A program made the translations under genes and the position numbers. A DNA stretch of 64,000 nt from Prunus persica (Eukaryota > Streptophyta > Magnoliopsida > Rosales > Rosaceae), in assembly GCF_000346465.2 (NCBI RefSeq), contig NC_034010.1:29490787-29554786 (forward strand), read 5' to 3'. Positions within the stretch are counted from its first letter, which is position 1, and each line of letters begins with the position of its first letter. Shown here in pieces: positions 14,337-25,960 of this stretch. The notes under the pieces are model-generated. The model worked only from the letters and a program-made list of their open reading frames with translations, did no database searches and had not been told where the DNA came from.

Positions 14337-17048
14337 TTAACGTTTCTTCAAATAATAATTTACGGCTAGACGACGCGACATCATCAATCTTTGGTTATGG
14401 CGGAAACGGCGCAATATGGTAGAAGCAGCCACCTCCTTCACCTCTTGAGGAATGTTACATTTGTTGAAGTTCCACAGTAGTTGGTATCTGGAGACTACAG
14501 TTGCCAAGTCCCTGGCCATAAGAACAAAGGCATCCACTTTTGTCTGACTTTTGACATGTTGACGGCAGAGTGGAAGTTCCGTGAAGTTGTCTGATGCCCA
14601 ATTGAGAAGCTCTTCCCCATAAATGTGACCTTTCTCAAGCGTCTTGGTGGCCATTGTCATTGATGATGGGGTTGCTTTTCCAGCTTCATTCTCACCAGCA
14701 GTCGAGTAGGTCCACACATTCCCTTCGACAATGAAGAACATGCAATCCAGTGGATCTCCCTTCCGAAAAACGAAGCTATTTTCGTTATACGTCACATGCT
14801 TCAGATGGTCGCACATCAAATGCAACACCCTTTCATCCATATCTTTAAGCATTTTGACCTGCACATTGTACATAAAAACACACATATGAAGTAAAATTTG
14901 ACTCATTTACAGAGAGATCGAGGTTGAGCAACATACCGTCCTCAGTGGTTCCATGCAAAGACAACGCCTTAGAGATTTTCTAGTTTCCACGGGAAGAATA
15001 GAGAATAGATCATTCTGGGGAAAAGTTTTATCGTGCTCTTCCAATTTTTGCTTTATGTTATGCTTTATTTCTTTCTTTAGATCTCGAGGGAGGTCCTTTG
15101 TGGATAACCAGCTTAGTATATCTAGCTTCTTCGTCATAATCTTCTCTGACTTTGCAATTCTCATTGAATCTTGCATTGCCATATTATTCTGTCTCACCAC
15201 AAACAATTAATTAATAAGCTAAAGGAAAATGATTGAAAATCAATACTAGTAGAGAGACTTGGATACGAACCTGCGCAGTTCCCATCACATATAAAATCAG
15301 TAGGAAGCTACTGATAGAAATAAGGATTGCAAAAACGTTTTCCCACATATAAGTGCTTGTTGTGAGATTGGTGCCAAAATTACTGCAAAAAGTTAGAGAG
15401 GATATCAAGCAATATTTAAAATAGAAATTACCGATGACTTTATAAACAATGCATGTATATAAAAGCAAACCTTATATTCCGAAGGCCCCACCAAAAACAG
15501 TAAAGAGCCTTCGTTGAGAATTCTACATGCGCTGTGTTGTTGTTCTTAAGGGCATCAAGAAATATCCCAAAATTGAAAGGCGCTGAAGCACTATCTGGAG
15601 TATCTGTCGGGCAATGCTCATTTAGAAATGTGACATTTCTTGACACAATCCGACTGTTGCAGTAGAAAGTATCCATACATCCTGAGGGATCTGTACTATA
15701 ATTTACACAAGCCCAATGCCAACATGACATTTCTCGTTGAATTGAAAAAAAGTACCACAACGCTCCGAGTATCTAAAAAATAACAACTTAATTAGCAAAT
15801 GAATTATTAATTAATGATTAATTGATCCATTAAGGAAAAATCATGTACGGGAGAGGTAAGTCCAACATTTTCAAAAGAAAACTTCATCCATAACATTACT
15901 AATTATCAAAGTATTAAACGAAAATGACAATGGAGATGAAACTTACGTGACTGGTAAGAATGTAGAGATAAAAATAGAATAGACCTTTAATCCACATTTC
16001 ATTAGTCCTTCGAAGTTGTTTGGACGACATGTGAATTCGCAATATTCTTGGTATATATTGACCAAGGAGAAAGAAATTCAAAACCTTTTCATGTTCAAAA
16101 TACGGGGAGCCTCTCATATTGTAAAAAGTGACTACTATTAGCAGCTGGAGAAAATAAATAAAAATTGGTTAGAACTTAGCTATAGTAGGTGGTTAATCTT
16201 AATATATAATTAAGGAGAGAGCTAAAAAACAATAGTTTTATAAGTTGTCTTGTCTTACCTGAGGGATGGGAAGAAGAGCGAAAAATTCAACTACGATGGA
16301 GGCAGATAACCACGACATCTTGTGAGCTATTTTCTTGGCAACTCGAATGACTTTGGAATTGGTGGAAGGTCCATTTTTCTGGGTATTTGGGGTTGGGGCC
16401 ATATTTTTAAGGGCATTTGAGGCCAAATTAGCACCATATGACTTTTTCGCCCTTTGAGTTTTGACACCGTCACAGATTTCATATATGAAATGCACCAAGA
16501 AAATGATATCTGTGAATGATCGTAAAAGAAGAGCAACAGTCTGCAACATTGTGTCCATTTGAAGGCACTTGTTTTGTTGATCGATGATTAGAATATAAAA
16601 GAACAAAGGGTCCAGTGAGACACCAAACACACATGATGTTACAAATATCTTAGTCCATATATGACGGTATTGCCCCTCTGGATGACATATTTTCTTCATT
16701 ATGGCATACATCCGCGTTTTAACTGGACTGGAAAAACAAATAAGAATGAAGAAGCTCAAAATATAGGGCGGCTTTTCTTAAATCAGTTGAATACTTGGGT
16801 TGAAATATTAAAAGCGTAAACAATGAAAATGCATCATCAGATTCAGATTCATATATATGATATGAGTTAAGGAACGTTGTGCCTGCATTATTCATAGAAT
16901 CATAGGCAGATACAAGTCCTATAAGCTTGATAGTTAGTTGATACAACAAACATTTTTCTATACGAAAAAGAAGAAGAAGAAGAAGAACTAACCCATCTGT
17001 TTTGTCTGTCAGGTTCTCCGGATCTGCAGCTACTGTGATGCTACCCAT
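14337..17048 (-). CDS. CNGC1-like: Cyclic nucleotide-gated ion channel, CNGC1-like, copy D
   Basis: Seven exons in transcript order: 16993-17048, 16259-16727, 15947-16144, 15471-15772, 15271-15382, 14937-15188, 14337-14858; 636 residues, no lesion. It has the same exon borders and phases as copy A. S1 reads VFGVSLDPLFFYI; the pore reads FWWGLRNISNFGTNL, with filter G345-T346-N347. S6 ends YVMGTAQ where relatives have LIGNMQ, an unusual change at the gate end. The cytoplasmic loop before S2-S4 contains an insert (NALKNMAPTPNTQKNG) not in the other copies. The CNBD hinge is IYGEELLNWA. The tail keeps STILRRFRHNQR, a worn IQ-like stretch. An upstream in-frame ATG two codons earlier (17054) is an alternative start. 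It is the 5'-most member of the array. Confidence 0.86.
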
Positions 17049-20000
17049 AATCACTCAATTGACTGCTAGTTTAGAAGGTTTTGAGTTTACAGGGCGGAGC
17101 AGAGACAGAGAGAAAGGAACAAGGAGCATTCGAGTGGCAGAAAACCAAATTTAAGATACCCGCAGCGCATTTTATGTATACACAAGGTTTTGTTTAATCT
17201 CTTAATTATCATGCAGGTCAAAAATTTAAGGAAAACTAATAATTTTTTTATTTTTTTGGTCAATAAAAAATAAAAGAAAAGTAATATGAATATGGCGTTT
17301 TAGCATTGACGATCGAGATGATTCTTTTTTGTCCCCAAGTCTTTTTGTAATATAAGTTAACAACTCTTCGAAACGATCATGTATCAATTAAAAAAGACAG
17401 AGAGAGACTGATTGAATTCTGGACTGCATTGTTGAATTCTATTATTGGTTTGGGCTTTTATCCATCAAAATTCACAATTGGTTCATTTGAGTTCAGATGG
17501 GCCAACCTCTGCTCTCCTGGGATTCACTTGGGGGGTAGGGTTGTGTGCAGCCCAAGAACCTGTGTCCTCCCGCAGCAGCTCTCAGGACTAGGCATATTGA
17601 TTCCTAGACTCTGAAAAAGGTAAATCATATTCCTGCAATAAAATAAAAATACAAAAACAAAAAAGGTACTTCATATTGTGTTGGTCTTCTTCTTACGAAT
17701 CTACATGACAATTGCCACCAATCACGCCACTTATCACACTATAAATTATTGGGAACCAGTTACGCTAAAATCACGGATTCACTCCCAAAGGAAAAAGCTG
17801 AAACAACTCCAAACCCCAAAAACAGCTTTTGTTTTGAAAAAGAAAAAGAAAAAGAAAATCAGTGGGATCCATACCCTCGTTGGTGAAAAACATTTGTGTG
17901 AAATTGAGATAGCATTGTCATGTTATCCTCGATAAATTACGATATGCCATTTATGATAACTTTTTTTTACATGACAATTCATAATTGATTGAAGATAATA
18001 AAATAATGCTACATCCGTCTGTTCCACACAAGTTTTTCTGCTAATTACCTGGCTGCTCTAAATCAATCAACACCTTTCATTTCATGTTTTCCACGGTAGT
18101 GGTTCCCCACGGTGGACCCATATGATATGATTTTTGAAGTCTCATCATCAACCGTTGATCAATTGAGATTTGGTGCATTGGAGGGGACTCCCAGAAGTCC
18201 GAAATTATGTCATGTGGTGGTGGGGTTCTTCTTCCTCCTCTCTGTTTCTATCTACACACATGTCGTTGTTGATGAGTTTGTTTAATGTTAGATTGCACGT
18301 TCAATCCAGGCAGCATGAGTGCCTCCAAGGTCACGCCTTTGATTTATATTATGTAATGCCCACTCCACTCATCTATCTATGGCGTGGTCTTTTGACATGT
18401 GCTTTTCAACCCACTAGATTGAAAAGCAATTGTGCAGCCAATTCAGCAGAGCAGCCATTGCCCACAAGCACAACACAACAGCTTCTCTAATCCAATTCCA
18501 CTCCAATGTTTTATCATGTATGTATAATGTATGTGGGGACTCAGAAAATATCCACTGTGTCTGTATCTATCTACCAGCTGCTTTCCGTGCCTTACAGATT
18601 TAATTACGAAGGGCATGGGGATGGGCCTCCTAGCAACCAACCATGACCCATCCATCCTCTCCCAACGAAGAAGTTCATGGTAATTCGGTCATTAAAATGG
18701 AAGGTTGAGATCAAACCTATCAGTCAGGTACGATATGGAGAATTGGGATGGGAACCACTACTACTAGAATCTTTTTCATTCTTTAATTGGGATCTTAATT
18801 CACATGCCTCTTGTGTAAATTAATTAAATTAGCAATAGCAACAATACAGTAGGTACGTTTTGATGGAAGATTCTTCATTCTTTTTTATTGCCAGCCACAT
18901 TTGAATTCAATTTGGATCCTTTTTTTTTAAGCAGAGTTTTAGACACATTTATTAATGGGATGAAGTTCTCTGTAGAGGCACTCAGACCAGATTTTTACGA
19001 AATTGGCAATTCAAGGAAGGTAGGGTAGAGCTTTTCATGGGTTGGCCAAGAAACAGAAAAAAGGCTAGAGCTTTTGATGGGAACTTCCACAAAGCCCAAA
19101 GCTTTCAATGATTCAAACCATTTCTGAGAAGAAAGTGGAACCCATGAACCCGCTCCTTCTCTACCACGGTACCAACACACCACCACAACAAAAACAAGCG
19201 GGAGGGAGGGAGACCCAACAAAGAGGCTCAACAACATGAACCGGAAAAAAACAACATTGCAATTTCCAATTTTTGGGTGTGGTCAGTGTTTGTGTTTAGA
19301 GACAGTGGGACCCAATGATACCAAGAAATTTCTAAAAACAAAACCAAGGAAGTAGGACCCACTAAGTGGCTAATGATGAGGGAAAGGGAGGCCTAAATTA
19401 ATCACCTGTTCTTCTTGCTACCAAAAGGAGAGACTTTTGCTCTCTTTAAAAATCTTCTGAAATCGAAGTGTGCCTCAGATTCCTTGCCTACACACAGACG
19501 TGCTCGCCTTGATGGATGTCCCTCCATGCCTCTCTCTCCCTCTTTCTCTCTCTTCGCAAGTCCTGTGCTTTTTTTCTAGTCCTCATGGTATTTGAATCTC
19601 CCAAACTAGAGTTGTCGTTTTCTGTGCTTTAGTCAAATCTTATACCAAACCATATTGGTCACTGTCAACAAGTGGCCTGTCTATTTATTTTCTACTTTGC
19701 CCTTCTTCTTCACCATTTAGGTTTCACATACTCCTGCTTCGAATTGGGAAGGCGGTTACTGGGTTTTGGACTTCTGGGTAGTTGCGCTTTCAGCTCCAGA
19801 AGAGCATTCACTAAGGTTAATGGTTAGCTTGCTTTCAAATATACCCCCTTAGACTTTTGTTACGCTGTTTGAGAGAGAACAAAATGACCGGAGAAAAGAA
19901 CAACTTTCAACTGAGCTAATGCAACTGCTCATGGTTGGTTGAGGTGAGCTTATCTTTGAAAAGGCATAATGCATTCAATTGCTTTTCATTTCCAGGATTT

Positions 20001-20741
20001 TCTCCTGTAAAAAGAAAAAGTTGTGAAATTTTGCAGATTTTGATGTTTGTTAGGATTGGGATGTTAGTTACTCTCTTTATGTAATTTACTGTTCCTTTTC
20101 CTTTCCAGCATTACCTATTTGAACAAGAAAAGCATGAAAACCAACGATTATCTCAACAATAAAAGAGAGGGTACTGAAATTTGACAGCTTTTATTGTTGG
20201 TGAAATGCAGATAAGATGAGCTTTAAGTGTTTTCAAGTGTTTAGTATATTGTTCTGTTGATTTTCCTGTCTGAAATGGTTGCGGAAATGTGGCAAAGCAC
20301 TATCTTTATGCTGTTCATTTTCTTATTCCCATATATTCTTTTTATCTCTGGCATGGCTGTTGTCTAATTAAAATAGTAGCTTCTGGTATTTTATTAATTA
20401 ATTGTTAAATGAGACGCTCTCCTCTCTTTCTTGCGCAGACACACACACTTGGTGTTGCTTAATCAGTTTAAAAATAAAAAATTGAAATGGGATTTTTATT
20501 GGTGCATAACCTCACTCTTCCTCCGTTTCTCGCTTTCTCTCCTACACACATTGTTTTCTTTTTTTCTTTTCGGGGGGCGGTGATTTCAGATTTTTCATGG
20601 GTTTTGGATGCTGAGTTGTGCATACTATAACCTCATATGTTCTTGCTGTTGGGTTTTTTGACCCCCTACTTGGCCTAGTCTTTTAAGTTCTTATCTTGAT
20701 TGTTTGCAGCATAAGGAAATCTTAGTTCACTTTCCACGTTT
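17049..20741. other. Intergenic region and split 5' leader of the ABI-like gene
   Basis: From 17049 to about 19400 no coding exon is visible. The piece at 17447-17490 resembles the 3' flank of CNGC copy D, as if another array member once ended here. From about 19440 the sequence is CT-rich and looks like leader exons and introns of the plus-strand ABI-like gene. The acceptor at 20709 starts the exon that carries the ATG, so at least one leader intron is likely. Confidence 0.45.
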
Positions 20742-23084
20742 ATGCTCATGGGAACAATGACTACAAGTATGCCCGTCCCTCGAGTAGCATCTAATTTTGA
20801 TGAGGTATCTATGCATCAGAGCTTGCTCTTCTCTGATAGTCTCAAGGTACTGCTCTTCGGCTTAAAGATTATTGTTAGTTGGTTCTTAGTTTTGCGAGTT
20901 CAATGAAATGTACAGGGGGTTTTAAATTAATCATCTGGAAAAATCCAATCTTTGGTTTTCTGTATACCTCAATAAAAAATATCGGAATCCGAGGGCAGTT
21001 AGTTTGTGATGGTGGAAATATCTCTTTGTAGAGTTTTATAATTTTTTCAGTCAGAGACCCTTACAACTGAAGTTCTATGATTTGCATGCGCATTGGATTA
21101 CTTTTTCAGGATTTGAAGAATTTGAGAACACAATTATATTCAGCAGCAGAGTACTTTGAACTATCATACACAAATGATGACCAGAAACATATGTGAGTTA
21201 TTTTGACTCGTGGAAGTTTGGGTTTTTCATAAATATTTCTTTTCTGTCATTATTTTAACAACAAGAAAAAAAATTCCCTTCTGTTATGCAGAGTGGTAGA
21301 AACATTGAAGGATTATGCCATTAAAGCTCTCGTGAATACGGTGGACCATTTGGGTTCTGTGACATATAAGGTTAATGATTTCTTTGATGAAAAAGTGGAT
21401 GAAGTTTCCGGCACAGAATTTCGGGTATCTTGCATTGAACAGGTAAGGTTAAACTGTTAAAGTAATGCCTTTGTCAGTCATCCGGTAGACACTTCTGATT
21501 CAGGGCTATCGATATAAAAGAAATCTTGAACAAGCTTGTCTGATGTCTGTTTCTATTTAAAAGATCAGTGGAAACTGGCTTTTTTGGGTTTGGTAGAAGA
21601 TAATTAAGTTTCCATGTAGATTGGCTCACATGATATACCTGCTTCAATTGTTGGTCTGCTAAAAAGCCAACTTCTTCTACTGGTTCATAGTTTATTAGTC
21701 AAAGTTTTGCATGACAAATATTTCCCAGATCACATTTTATTGTTTGGTGGGTATTTTAATTTCAATGAAACTCTTATGCTACACAGCAAGGAGTAGTAAT
21801 TCCTTTTAGGAGAGCCTAAGTCGGTTCAACAACATTGTGAATTACTGCACCATAGACCATACTCAACTCCGTTAATTTCTAGTTATGTTTTTCAATCACA
21901 AGAAACCAATACTTAAGAGATGCTGACAATTTTCTTTCTTTTTTGTGGTTCGTTAGAGGCTAAGGACATGCCAAGAATATATTGATCATGAGGGTCTTTC
22001 CCAACAGTCATCAGTGATAGATACTCCGAAATACCACAAGCGGTACATCTTGCCAGGCAAATACTCAGCTTCCTCTCAATATATTTTTTGTTACTTTAAG
22101 CACTCTCTCCATTTTGTAATTTTTGTCCGCTTTTAAGAGATAATTCTTAAAACTTAAATTCACGTTCAGTTGGTGAGACCATGCGCGGTGCCAACAAAAC
22201 TAAATCCAAATATGAAGGTTGCAACCTGGATGATGAAGATGAATGGCATCAATTTCGGAATGGTACCATGCTTTATCTTCCATTTTGTTTCAATGCATAT
22301 AAGTAAGCAATTGTTTAACATAACTTTGTTCTTGTTGTAATCTGATTGGATTCCTAAAAGCTGTTCGTGCTACCATTAGAGAAACCCCTCCACCTACAGT
22401 CAGGTAAATATTGTTGCAGCACTTGTTTGAACCAAGCTTGTAACCCAGGTTAATATTGGTCCTGTTTTGTGCAGCAAAGGGCGTTCTCCATCTCCTTCAC
22501 CACAACCTTCCCAGCGGCCTGGAGTTTTTTCTTTTACATCTACCATGCCCAAAAAGGAATTAGGTGCGTATGCATGTTAGACATTGTGATATTGACACCT
22601 TTATAATGAATTGGCCATATAGAATCTGACTATGATGCTGTTTACTATAAAATCAGAGAAGCGAACAGTTTCACCTCATCGGTTTCCACTTTTACGGTCT
22701 GGATCTCTTGCAAGTAGGCCAACGACCCCGAACAAAAGTCAGTCAACTACCCCAAACTCAAGTAGGCCTACCACTCCGAATCCTTCTAATGCAAGACGAC
22801 GGGTGAGTGTGGGAATTGGATTGACTTTACCTGCATTTTCACTAGTTCATATACTTGCCACCATTCCCTTCAATAGAGATACTTATAAAGTAAAACGTTT
22901 ATGCATATGCCAGTACCCTTCGGAGCCTCGTAAATCAGCTTCAATGCGATTACATGCTGAAAGGGAAAATGGAAGAGAGGTTGAACAATACCCCAGCAAA
23001 AGTAAACGCCTCCTCAAAGCCTTGCTTAGCCGGCGCAAGTCAAAGAAAGACGACATGCTATACACTTACTTGGACGAATACTGA
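20742..23084 (+). CDS. ABIL2: ABI-like protein (ABIL2/ABIL3), SCAR/WAVE complex subunit
   Basis: Plant ABL-interactor-like subunit of the SCAR/WAVE complex, which activates ARP2/3 actin nucleation. Nine coding exons: 20742-20846, 21110-21192, 21292-21442, 21957-22056, 22170-22262, 22361-22403, 22475-22563, 22657-22802, 22914-23084; 326 residues. The first half holds the conserved ABI region ([54 protein letters not shown]). The second half is Ser/Pro/Thr-rich, with PTTPN repeats and a basic end ([20 protein letters not shown]). As usual in plants, the animal SH3 domain is absent. The intron at 22057-22169 has a GC donor (CCAG|GCAAAT). ATGs at 20742 and 20748 are both in frame. ABIL2 and ABIL3 cannot be separated by eye. 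Confidence 0.88.
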
Positions 23085-23172
23085 GAATGGACATTGGAAG
23101 CAGAAAATTACTGCATAGTTTTTCTTTCAGCTTCACCCTTTATTTGATTACCTTTTATTTTTATAAAGCAAT

Positions 23173-23616
23173 GTACGTTTGGAAATCTTATAAACATTAT
23201 ATATCAAATGTTATATATCATTTCAGAAGTTTGCTGGGTAATGCATTTTAGCGTCAATCATTGACGACATTAGCTGCAATAAGTATGAAGGAAAGAGGAG
23301 CTTCTCTGTACCACTATGTTATGTTGGGAGGAACTACGTTGTCGTTTAGTTGCCACCTTAAATGGCCTAATCTGTCGGCAGCATCATAAAAGTTCCTATG
23401 CGTTTTGAAATCTTACAAACATTATATATCATTTCAGAAGCTTGATGGGTAATGCATTTTAGCGTCAATCATTAGACGACATTAGCTGCAACAAGTTCGA
23501 AGGAAAGATAAAAGCTTCTCTGTACCACTACGTTATGTTGGGAGGAACTACGTTGTCGTTTAGTTGCCACCTTAAATGGCCTAATCTGTCGGCAGCATCG
23601 CAAAAGTTCCTGTGCG
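23173..23616. repeat. Two-copy direct tandem repeat, about 220 bp per unit
   Basis: Units at about 23173-23397 and 23398-23616 are nearly identical (shared phrases: GTAATGCATTTTAGCGTCAA, GGCCTAATCTGTCGGCAGCA). Unit 1 has about 12 extra bases from a local ATATC duplication. The repeat lies directly downstream of the ABI-like stop codon, so it may be in the 3' untranslated region. Confidence 0.85.
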
Positions 23617-23748
23617 GTTGAGATTTTATTTTAGGTAAAAATGCAATGCTGAGATTGCCGTGCATAAGATCGTGAACAAATGAACTTCATTGCTCGCTGC
23701 AAACCCAGTTGAACTCACCTCAGAAATCCCATTTAAACGCTCGGTTTA

Positions 23749-24216
23749 GAGCATTTCCCGGGGGAGGGGCTACTCAGGCAAGAGGCTCCTAGACCCCCAA
23801 TCCCGTTTCTAGCGGCCAAGGCTTGCTAGGGCTAGTGCTGGGCTCCACCACCCTAGGCAAGCCCAAAGACAAGACTTGCTTTGGCTGTTGTCTGGGCAAG
23901 CTGACATCATGCTAACATCATTGTGACGTTAGTAGTCAATTTAAATACCAAAAAAATGAAAAAAGAGGAGAAAAAAAAACCAGAAATTTGATAATTTTTT
24001 TTCTATAAATATCTAACCATATTCTTCACTTCCCACACTAAAACTCCATACAAATTCCTCTCCTCATATTTCACGTGAATAGTGATTGCTCTTGGATTGC
24101 CATGGCAATGGGTGAGAATGCATCAAAAAAATTGCTAAGGCAGTCACTATTCACATAAACAGTAACTGCCCTTGCATCCCTTTGCCTTTTGCAATGGAGA
24201 ATGGATAGCAGTGCTC
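23749..24216. mobile_element. Possible PIF/Harbinger (Tourist)-like MITE
   Basis: The left end starts GAGCATTTCC; the right end reads GAGCACTGCTATCC on the other strand. Each end is flanked by TTA (23746-23748 and 24217-24219), the three-base target typical of PIF/Harbinger. Only the outermost five or so bases of the terminal repeats match well. No coding capacity. It lies between the convergent ABI-like and Pcc1-type genes. Confidence 0.35.
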
Positions 24217-24403
24217 TTAAAGGGCAACACTGAATCACGAGTACTATACTGTAGAACGACAACCTTCTTTCCAGATATCTTATAGATCCGTAGCTAAAAA
24301 ATCAAACTACAATTCATGCTTTGAAAAGTTCCACAAACACCGACTTTTGATTCATTGTGTTACATTACAGCACATTTCATGGAAAAACTAGCAAAGCTAG
24401 TGG

Positions 24404-25960
24404 TCACAATTCCATTCCTTTTCCGAATTCTTCAATTGTTTTTGTGGCAAGTGTCAATACATCTACAAATGCACTATATGATGCTCGAAGAAATCTTGCC
24501 TCAACAGCCTCAAAGTGCCTGTACATAGGATAAAAACAACCGCAGATTCAGTAGAAAATAAATAGGCAGAAAGAAAAATTTGTTCCTCCCCCTCCCCGAT
24601 ATAGCACTTTCTTGCATCAGAATCATTACTATCAAAATCATTCTTCGATTAAAGTTTGAACAATTAAGGTTCACGAAGAAAGAAATTTGCTTACACTGAA
24701 AGCTTTCCATTAGAAACTGACATCTGCCTCTTCACCTTATCTGGTTGCAACTGCAATTATAAATGGAATCAGATAAGATGCTAACTGAATCACTATTGAA
24801 GTAAGCAAGACATAGATTAAGCACATGAAAAATCACCTCCTTATCAACAGCTAATGCTGCATAGACAATAGAAGCGCTTTCCTCAGACTCATAATCTACC
24901 TCCAAGTCACTGCAGACAAAATTTCAATCTAAGATAACAATGTTCCTCTGTGGGTTAAAGAATTCTCAAAGCCAGATTGTAAATGATGAAAGTTGGATAA
25001 ATGATCTCCACTTCCCATAGAAGCACAACCATTGGAAAACTTTACCAGGTCACTCAATTGTTCATACTCCTGTAGTCCTTGATGCATATTTGGTACAAAA
25101 AGAGAGACTACTGGTTTGAAATTTTCAAATGACAGTTTTCTCATTTAAAGTTTATTCTCAAAAATATCTAGAGCAATCTCAGAAACCTCACCCAATTTTC
25201 TTAAAGAGGGTTAACCTCGGCATATCTTGATCTACCTACCTAATCAGGAGCTCTAGAACTCCTCCCTAACAATGCTGAAAACCACATATTAGCACCTATG
25301 GATCCCCAAGTTAGCTCCAATCATAAATTAGAAAAATCTAAAACTGAGGCGAAATGTTGAAAATATAGGACCAATTCAACTTCTCCAAGAAATTTAGTAT
25401 GTCAACTGTAAGGAACAACATGAGTTCGGATATGACATGGAAGAAAAAGCTACAGCCTACAAATATTATATTAAAATTACAAAAATGGGGAACACGTAAC
25501 AGAGAAGCTCAATGGGATGAGATGAAAAGACCATAAAAGCAGAAGAAAAATTATGGAAAAACTTGGAAGTTAACTGAGAGACTACACAAATTCATCGAAA
25601 CAGATACTCAAGAAGGCAACTTTGTGAGAAAAAAACAAATTCAGCTTGAACTACATCACCATAACTAATGTTTTTAACAGATACGTGATAGGAACAAACT
25701 GACCCATACTGGAAAATCATTAAATCATTAAAAAAAATATTTACTTTTTGGTTCCTATGGGATTGAAAGAGGAAGATAATCAAAACCCAGAAAAACCCAG
25801 TTGAACTGTTGACTTAAATTACAAAAAGCAAAGAGACGCCAAAAGACAGAACCAGAACAAAATTACATATTGAAATATAAGAGAGGAAAGGGAGAGAGTA
25901 AAACCAGCTAAATTCCCACTGGGTTTGGCCATCTGCCTTGTCAGAAGCTACAGCAGCCAT
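24404..25960 (-). CDS. Pcc1-type subunit of the EKC/KEOPS complex (LAGE3-like)
   Basis: Small predicted subunit of the KEOPS complex, which makes the t6A base of ANN-decoding tRNAs; Pcc1 supplies the dimerisation surface. Four exons in transcript order: 25905-25960, 24837-24909, 24695-24750, 24404-24518; 99 residues, the usual Pcc1 size. The sequence contains CDLEVDYESEESASIVYAAL, LQPDKVKRQMSVSNGKL and HFEAVEARFLRASYSAFVDV, the alternating strand and helix pattern of the family. Exons 1-3 are too short to be found as open frames. The 995-base first intron (24910-25904) holds nothing recognisable. Phase is restored at every junction, which supports the model. Confidence 0.87.
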
